Source: Cupriavidus sp. AU9028
GTDB taxonomy: Bacteria; Pseudomonadota; Gammaproteobacteria; Burkholderiales; Burkholderiaceae
Assembly: GCF_019795295.1 (NCBI RefSeq)
Contig: NZ_JAIMCG010000001.1
Coordinates: forward strand, 124,001-188,000
Direction: 5' to 3'
DNA length: 64,000 nucleotides
Shown: positions 58,535-64,000 of the stretch, piece after piece
Layout: every line of letters starts with the position of its first letter
Numbering within the stretch: the stretch's first letter is position 1
Notes under the pieces: generated by a model
Databases searched by the model: none
What the model was told of the DNA's origin: nothing
What the model saw: only the letters and a program-made list of their open reading frames with translations
Position numbers and translations under genes: made by a program

Positions 58535-59293
58535 ATGCAACAGGATCTTTCCGGGCGCGTGGCGCTCGTCACCGGCGCGGGCGCCGGCATCGGCCGCGCC
58601 ACCGCGCGCCAGCTTGCCGCACGCGGCGCCATCGTCGCGATCAACGACCTCAAGGAGGAGCTGGTCAACGACGCGGTCGAAGATATCCGCCGCAACGGCG
58701 GCGAAGCCATCGCGGTGGTGCAGAACGTCTCCACCCGCGAGGGCATCCAGGAGGCGGTGCGCATGGCCGCCGCGCACCGCCATCGTTTCGACATCCTGGT
58801 CAACAACGCCGCCTGGGTGCGCTACCAGTCCGTGCCGGAGATCATGCCCGAGACCATGGACCGCATGCTCGATATCGGCTTCAAGGCGGTGGTGTGGGGC
58901 ATCCAGGCCGCCACCGAGGCGATGGATGGCGAGTGCGGCGGCGCCATCGTCAATGTCGCATCCACCGCCGCACTGGTGTCCGCGCCCAATTCTGTCGTCT
59001 ATTCGGGCATCAAGGCCGGCATTCTGGGCGTGACGCGCGCCGCCGCGGCCGAACTGGGCGCGCGCAACATCCGCGTCAACGCGGTCTGTCCCTCGGCGAT
59101 TCCGACCGAAGGGACGCAGCGCAATCGCAATGCCGAGCGCGATGCGCTGCGGGTCTCGCGCACGCCGATGGGGCGCCTGGGCACCGTCGACGATGTCGCC
59201 ATGGCGATCTGCTATCTCGCCAGTGACGAAGCGCGCTTCATCACCGCGCAGGCGCTGGCGGTGGACGGCGGCGTGACCTTCACCAACCTCTGA
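58535..59293 (+). CDS. Short-chain dehydrogenase/reductase
   Basis: A 252-residue classical SDR: T-G-A-G-A-G-I-G at 13-20, N-N-A at 90-92 and the Ser143-Tyr156-Lys160 set. N-D-L at 37-39 after the second strand suggests NAD preference. The ending D-G-G-V-T-F is typical. GAGGAGACACC precedes the ATG. In this operon it would oxidise a hydroxyacyl-CoA or a cyclic alcohol; the substrate is not evident. Confidence 0.92.
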   Translation: MQQDLSGRVALVTGAGAGIGRATARQLAARGAIVAINDLKEELVNDAVEDIRRNGGEAIAVVQNVSTREGIQEAVRMAAAHRHRFDILVNNAAWVRYQSVPEIMPETMDRMLDIGFKAVVWGIQAATEAMDGECGGAIVNVASTAALVSAPNSVVYSGIKAGILGVTRAAAAELGARNIRVNAVCPSAIPTEGTQRNRNAERDALRVSRTPMGRLGTVDDVAMAICYLASDEARFITAQALAVDGGVTFTNL

Positions 59294-59295
59294 TC

Positions 59296-60549
59296 TTGGC
59301 TACGGTCCTGATCACCGGCGCGGCCGCCGGCATCGGCCGCGCCGCGGCGCACCGGCTTGCCCGCGACGGCTGGCGCTGCCTGCTGGTCGATCGCGATGCC
59401 GCCCGGCTGGACGCCGCGCTGCGAAGCCTGCCCGCCGGCATGCACGGCGATCATCTGGCGCTGCAGGCCGACCTTGCCGACGCCGCCGCCATCGAAGCGG
59501 TGGCGCGGCGCGTGCGCGCCAGCGGCCCGCTCGATGCGCTCGTCAGCAATGCCGGCATCTCGGACAACAGCAACCGCGGCATCGAGCAGCAGGATGCCGC
59601 GCGCTGGCGCACGGTGCTCGATGTCAATCTGCATGCACCGGCGCGGCTGGTCGAGGCGCTGTCGCCCGTCCTCAACCCGGGCGCGCGGGTCGTCAACGTG
59701 GCTTCGGGCGCCGGGCTGCGCGCGATTCCATGGCGCGGCGCGTATAGCGCCAGCAAGGCCGGCCTGATCGCGATGTCGCGGGCGCTGGCGCGGCAGCGCC
59801 GGGACCTGTGCGTGACAGCGCTGTGTCCCGGCTTCGTGCGCACCGAGCTGGTCGATGGGTTGATCGCCAGCGGGCAACTGGACCCGGCGCGCGCGGTCGC
59901 CAAGATTCCGCTGGGCCGCATGGCCGAGCCAGCCGACATCGCCGAGACCATCCGCTTCCTTTGCGAGGCCGATGCCGCGCCGTTGTCGGGGCTGGTGCTC
60001 AGCGTCGACGGCGGGTCGTCGGTGTTCGGCGGCAGCCAGGCCTTTGCGCCTGCGGTGGGCGAGCCGGTCGCGCTGGACGCCGCGGCGCATCTGCGTGTCG
60101 AGGGCGCTGCTGGCGCGCACGCGCCTGGCCTGGCCGATGTGGCGCCGAGCGGGGAAGGGCACGGCGGGGAAGCGCAGGGCGGCGGGCAGGGCTATTGCGG
60201 CGTGATCGACCTCACGCCCGCCCACGCGTCGCCCGGTGCACGGCTGGAAGCGGTACGGGCGTCCGCTTGCCGCTTCGCCGGCCAGCATCCGCACGATGCC
60301 AGCCTGACCCTGCTGCTGCCGCGCGAGGATCGCGACGATTGGCGCGCGGCCGCCGACGCCGCGGCGGCCCGCATGCTGGTCGCCACGCTGGCCTGCGAAT
60401 GGGGCCAGCGCGCGCTGCGCATCAACGCGGTGCAGTGCGAAGTGACGGCGTCCCCGGCGTCATCGCTGCGCTATCTGCCCCTGTTGCGCTATCTCGCCGC
60501 CCCCGCCGCGCGCTGCATCACCGGACAGGTGCTCACGATGCCGTCCTGA
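59296..60549 (+). CDS. SDR fused to a second, N-terminally truncated SDR-like half
   Basis: A 417-residue protein starting at TTG, two bases after the preceding stop. Residues 1-245 are a complete SDR (T-G-A-A-A-G-I-G at 7-14, Ser137, Tyr150, Lys154, closing V-D-G-G). After a Gly/Ala-rich linker (about 250-295), residues ~300-417 resemble the last third of another SDR (L-A-C-E-W-G-Q-R-A-L-R-I-N-A-V and R-Y-L-A-A-P-A-A-R-C-I-T-G-Q-V-L) but lack a Rossmann start and catalytic residues. This half may serve in dimer contacts or be a decaying duplicate. Confidence 0.85.
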   Translation: MATVLITGAAAGIGRAAAHRLARDGWRCLLVDRDAARLDAALRSLPAGMHGDHLALQADLADAAAIEAVARRVRASGPLDALVSNAGISDNSNRGIEQQDAARWRTVLDVNLHAPARLVEALSPVLNPGARVVNVASGAGLRAIPWRGAYSASKAGLIAMSRALARQRRDLCVTALCPGFVRTELVDGLIASGQLDPARAVAKIPLGRMAEPADIAETIRFLCEADAAPLSGLVLSVDGGSSVFGGSQAFAPAVGEPVALDAAAHLRVEGAAGAHAPGLADVAPSGEGHGGEAQGGGQGYCGVIDLTPAHASPGARLEAVRASACRFAGQHPHDASLTLLLPREDRDDWRAAADAAAARMLVATLACEWGQRALRINAVQCEVTASPASSLRYLPLLRYLAAPAARCITGQVLTMPS

Positions 60550-60696
60550 GCGGCGCAGCCGGCCACCACTGTATTCCCACGGTATTGCGTCATGCCGCTC
60601 GCCGAGCCGGCAGGGACGCGCTTTTCCTGCGTCGTTGCCCGCTGCGCCATGCATCGGGCAGCGCGCGGTTCACAACAAAACGAGGAGACGAAACCA

Positions 60697-61788
60697 ATGA
60701 AGGGAAGACTTGCCGTACCCGCCGCGCTGTCGCTGGCGTGCGCATTGCCGCTGCAGGCACAGGCCAGCGTCACGCTGTACGGTGTCATCGACAATGGCAT
60801 CGAGTACGCCAATCACCAGCCCGAGGGCGGCGGTTCGATCGTGCGGATGTCCTCGGCCAACATCGCCGGCTCACGCTGGGGCCTGCGCGGCGAGGAAGAC
60901 CTGGGCGGGGGACGCAAGGCGGTGTTCGTGCTGGAGAGCGGATTCGACGGCGACACGGGCCGCTCCTCGCAGGGCGGGCGCCTGTTCGGCCGGATGGCCT
61001 ATGTCGGCATGCAGGGGCGTTGGGGCAGCCTGCTGGTCGGCCGTCAGCAGAATGCGCTGTTCGACTTCATCGGCCCGTACGATCCGATGCTGCTGGCGCC
61101 GCGCTATTCCATCATGAACCAGGACGTCGCCTTCGTCTCGCGCGCCGACAATACGGTCAAGTACCTCGGCCGGTTCGGCGGGGTCACCGCCTCGGCGATG
61201 TACAGCTTCGGCGCCGAGAGCAGCCGTCCCGACGGCAGCGAGGTACCCGGGGAACCGAAGCTGGGCAGGGAGTACGGCCTGCGCCTGAGCTACGCCGCCG
61301 GGCCGTTCGGCATCGGCGCCGTCTATGACGAGATCAACTCCGGCACCACCACCGTCAACCCCGATGCCAAGACCCGCCGCGCGGTGCTGGCCGGCTTCTA
61401 CGACTTCGCGTCGATCAAGACCTTCCTCGGCTATCGCTGGGCGCGGGCCTATGACGGCGCGCTGCTGCCCGGCGCGGCCGTGGGAGCCGGCAACCAGGGC
61501 TCCAGCCTCTGGTGGACGGGCCTGCGCTGGGAAGCCACGCGCGCGGTCGCGCTGACCCTGGCTGCCTACTACCAGGACTTCCGCAACACCGGCAGCGATC
61601 CGTGGCTGTTCGTCGGCCATGCCCGCTACGCCTTTTCCAAACGGACGGAGGCGTACCTGAGCGTGGGTTATGCGCTGAACCGGGGCGAGGCCAATCTCGG
61701 CGTCGCCTCCGGCGTCGGCGGCTTTGGCTACGCGCCGCCCGGTACCAACCAGCTCGGCACCGTGGTCGGCATCCGGCATATCTTCTGA
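60697..61788 (+). CDS. Gram-negative porin
   Basis: A 363-residue outer-membrane porin with a signal peptide cleaved after A-Q-A (about 23). S-V-T-L-Y-G-V-I-D-N-G, S-R-W-G-L-R-G-E-E-D-L-G-G-G and the terminal Phe (R-H-I-F) needed for BAM assembly are typical of the betaproteobacterial OmpC-like family. CGAGGAGACGAAACCA precedes the ATG. Lying at the end of the catabolic operon it could admit its substrate, though these porins are often general. Confidence 0.93.
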   Translation: MKGRLAVPAALSLACALPLQAQASVTLYGVIDNGIEYANHQPEGGGSIVRMSSANIAGSRWGLRGEEDLGGGRKAVFVLESGFDGDTGRSSQGGRLFGRMAYVGMQGRWGSLLVGRQQNALFDFIGPYDPMLLAPRYSIMNQDVAFVSRADNTVKYLGRFGGVTASAMYSFGAESSRPDGSEVPGEPKLGREYGLRLSYAAGPFGIGAVYDEINSGTTTVNPDAKTRRAVLAGFYDFASIKTFLGYRWARAYDGALLPGAAVGAGNQGSSLWWTGLRWEATRAVALTLAAYYQDFRNTGSDPWLFVGHARYAFSKRTEAYLSVGYALNRGEANLGVASGVGGFGYAPPGTNQLGTVVGIRHIF

Positions 61789-62334
61789 TCAACCCTCGCC
61801 GCGCAGCAGGGCGTAGACCGGATCGTCCGGGAAGCGCCCGCCCACCGGCTGCCGCGGACCGAACTGCTCGGCCTGCGGCTTGCCGGTGGCGGCGAGCGGC
61901 CGGATCCAGTCATAGACCACCACGCGCCGGGCGATGCGCCACTCGCCCCGGCGCTTCTCGAAACGGTCCACATAGCGGCCCGCCAGGAACAGCTCCTGCG
62001 CCTCGCCAGTCTCGTCGGGCCGGCGCTGCAGCGCCTGGAAGTACGACTCCACCGCGGCCCACTCCCCGTGCAGCGCGATCGACAGGTTGGAGATCATGTG
62101 GATGGATCGTTCGCTGGTCCTGAGCCGCTCCAGCACCCAGTCGATGAAGCCGCTGGCGCTGCCCGAGTACGGTCCGTGCCGGTCAGTGCCGTCCTCCCAG
62201 TAGGCGCTGCGCAGCGCCGCCTCGTCGCAGCGGTCCACGCCGCGGCAATACCGGTACAGGCATTCGCGGATCGCTTCCCGGTCCAGCAACTGCGTCAGAA
62301 CGCTCTGCGGCTCCGCTTCGTATGTCATCGTCAT
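61789..62334 (-). CDS. SnoaL-like (NTF2-fold) protein
   Basis: This is a 181-residue single-domain protein. L-D-R-E-A-I-R-E-C-L-Y-R-Y-C-R-G-V-D-R-C-D, then D-G-x-D-x-H-G-P-Y-S-G and R-Y-V-D-R-F-E-K-R-x-G-E-W-R-I-A match the SnoaL_4 group (PF13577-like). Members include hydratases, isomerases and ring-hydroxylating dioxygenase small subunits; the Asp/His pair after W-E-D-G could be catalytic. AGGGGAAATC precedes the ATG at 62334. It is convergent with the porin and lies at the right end of the catabolic island. Confidence 0.85.
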   Translation of the reverse strand: MTMTYEAEPQSVLTQLLDREAIRECLYRYCRGVDRCDEAALRSAYWEDGTDRHGPYSGSASGFIDWVLERLRTSERSIHMISNLSIALHGEWAAVESYFQALQRRPDETGEAQELFLAGRYVDRFEKRRGEWRIARRVVVYDWIRPLAATGKPQAEQFGPRQPVGGRFPDDPVYALLRGEG

Positions 62335-62548
62335 GATTTCCCCTGTCATATGGCACGTCCATTCTGTGACAGGCGGCTCCGACCATTGCGGCGCAATCCG
62401 GGATTGTGTTCTGCAAGCCATCGATGCGCTCCCGCTTGAAACGAAGCAAGGCGCGCGTAGCCGGTACGGCCAGAGACCTTCGGGGGGATTGCAAGACTCG
62501 CCCTCTTGCTGTGAGAAGATCGCTGCATTATTGGGCAGAGACATCGAC

Positions 62549-62785
62549 GTGCCATCGACATTGCCAAAGACTCTGGCGGCCGTGGGCGCGCCGGATCGCG
62601 ACTTTTCGGCATCGGGGGACGGGGCCTGCGGATTTTCCTGGGACGACCTGCGCATCATCAGGACGCTGAGCGAATGCGGCAGCCGGTCGGTGGCGGCGCG
62701 CTTCGACGGTGCAAGGTTGCGCGGTGGGGCGGCGGCCCCGGCGGCAGCCCGTGCCTGGCCCGCATCCGGCTGCGTCTCTACCTAG
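62549..62785 (+). pseudogene. LysR N-terminal remnant
   Basis: A frame here includes F-S-W-D-D-L-R-I-I-R-T-L-S-E-C-G-S-R-S-V-A-A-R-F (about 62628-62705), which is the opening of the LysR helix-turn-helix region. After that the sequence turns into low-complexity Gly/Ala and stops near 62785, with no effector domain. The upstream part is not LysR-like. It is most simply a degraded regulator gene left beside groES. Confidence 0.55.
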
Positions 62786-62809
62786 GGTTTCTACCTATTC
62801 AGCCGTCGT

Positions 62810-62839
62810 CTTGAAAACCGGGGTGCCCGTCCCTATAAT
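62810..62839 (+). promoter_or_regulatory. groESL promoter, sigma-70 with overlapping sigma-32-like boxes
   Basis: TTGAAA (62811-62816) and TATAAT (62834-62839) are 17 bases apart. The same segment reads CTTGAAA-N14-CCCTATAA, close to the heat-shock sigma consensus CTTGAAA-N11-16-CCCCATNT. Both may be used. Confidence 0.8.
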
Positions 62840-62865
62840 TAGCACTCGTCGGGTGCGAGTGCTAA
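62839..62865. promoter_or_regulatory. CIRCE operator (HrcA-binding site)
   Basis: TTAGCACTC-N9-GAGTGCTAA, a perfect match to the CIRCE inverted repeat, directly after the -10 box and about 100 bases before groES. HrcA would repress groESL here outside heat stress. Confidence 0.95.
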
Positions 62866-62962
62866 CAGTGAGCTGTGGGCGCCACCCGACGTCGAATTTC
62901 GATGGCTGCCGGCTGGCGGCCGATCTCCGAATCAATGCTCACACTTGTACCAAGGAGTCCGT

Positions 62963-63253
62963 ATGAATCTGCGTCCTTTGCACGACCGCGTGATCGTCAA
63001 GCGTCTGGACAATGAAACCAAGACCGCTTCCGGCATCGTGATTCCCGACAATGCTGCCGAGAAGCCCGATCAGGGCGAAGTGCTGGCCGTTGGTCCCGGC
63101 AAGAAGGATGACAAGGGCGCCAGCATCGCCCTCGACGTGAAGGTGGGTGACCGCGTGCTGTTCGGCAAGTATGCCGGCCAGGCCGTCAAGGTCGATGGCC
63201 AGGAACTGCTGGTCATGCGCGAAGAAGACATCATGGCCGTCGTCGCCAAGTGA
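62963..63253 (+). CDS. groES: Co-chaperonin GroES
   Basis: The 96-residue lid of the GroEL folding chamber. [12 protein letters not shown] opens it; the mobile loop is [10 protein letters not shown] (about 20-29), and the end [14 protein letters not shown] is standard. CAAGGAGTCCGT precedes the ATG. groEL follows after 107 bases in the same operon. Confidence 0.98.
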   Translation: MNLRPLHDRVIVKRLDNETKTASGIVIPDNAAEKPDQGEVLAVGPGKKDDKGASIALDVKVGDRVLFGKYAGQAVKVDGQELLVMREEDIMAVVAK

Positions 63254-63357
63254 TGACGCACCGGGCGCGCCGCGCCCGGGTCCCGCGCATCGCTGCCCGC
63301 CCCGGCGGCGGGCCAAGGCTTCATCAGGCAATTCCTGTACAGAATCTGGAGAGATAG

Positions 63358-64000
<643 letters not shown>

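Overview
The window is GC-rich chromosomal DNA from a betaproteobacterium of the Burkholderiaceae, most like Cupriavidus/Ralstonia. This rests on gene content and order (exbB-exbD-lpxK-trm112-kdsB-adk-SDR; xseA-sodB; groES-groEL with a CIRCE operator; a Bug-type periplasmic receptor; a Gram-negative general porin), not on a database search. Nearly all of it is coding. I saw no tRNA, rRNA, CRISPR array, insertion sequence or phage gene.

Layout. 1-13.5 kb is housekeeping: a cut LysR gene, gamma-glutamyltransferase, a leftward cell-envelope operon (exbB, exbD, lpxK, trm112-like, kdsB, adk, a type-10-like hydroxyacyl-CoA dehydrogenase), then rightward xseA, sodB and ppk2, and leftward mgtC-like and GT51 genes. 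Between exbB and xseA lies about 1 kb of non-coding DNA with two diverged ~100-nt direct repeats and DnaA-box-like sites. 13.5-18 kb holds an HPP/CBS membrane protein and the molybdate locus (modE divergent from modABC). modA has a ModE box overlapping its promoter and looks leaderless. 18-30.5 kb carries a 4xPAS-GGDEF-EAL protein, a 2-hydroxyacid dehydrogenase, a deoxyribosyltransferase-like protein, a pqiA-pqiA-pqiB-pqiC operon with PqiA split in two, an Lrp regulator divergent from a guanidine-modifying enzyme plus ornithine cyclodeaminase pair, a small hypothetical and a Gmm-type Nudix hydrolase.

30.5-41 kb contains dctA-dctB-dctD (C4-dicarboxylate uptake and its two-component system, with a sigma-54 type promoter and candidate upstream activator site before dctA), an unrecognised 586-residue membrane-segment protein, and a MASE1-PAS-GGDEF-EAL protein. 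41.4-46.6 kb is a compact rightward cluster: small ArsR-like regulator, two GH13 enzymes (alpha-glucosidase-like and trehalose-synthase-like), a homologue of the Anabaena sensory rhodopsin transducer, and a luciferase-like flavin oxidoreductase. No rhodopsin gene is present.

46.7-62.3 kb is a catabolic island: CaiB-type CoA-transferase, Bug receptor, a flavin reductase plus luciferase-like monooxygenase pair, LysR regulator, SMP-30 lactonase, then a rightward operon for acyl-CoA breakdown (28-codon leader ORF, crotonase, NDP-forming acyl-CoA synthetase, two acyl-CoA dehydrogenase subunits, two SDRs, porin), closed by a convergent SnoaL-like protein. Read together these fit oxygenation of a cyclic ketone to a lactone, lactone opening, CoA activation and beta-oxidation, but the substrate is unknown. 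The window ends with a LysR remnant, then groES and the start of groEL behind a combined sigma-70/sigma-32-like promoter and CIRCE.
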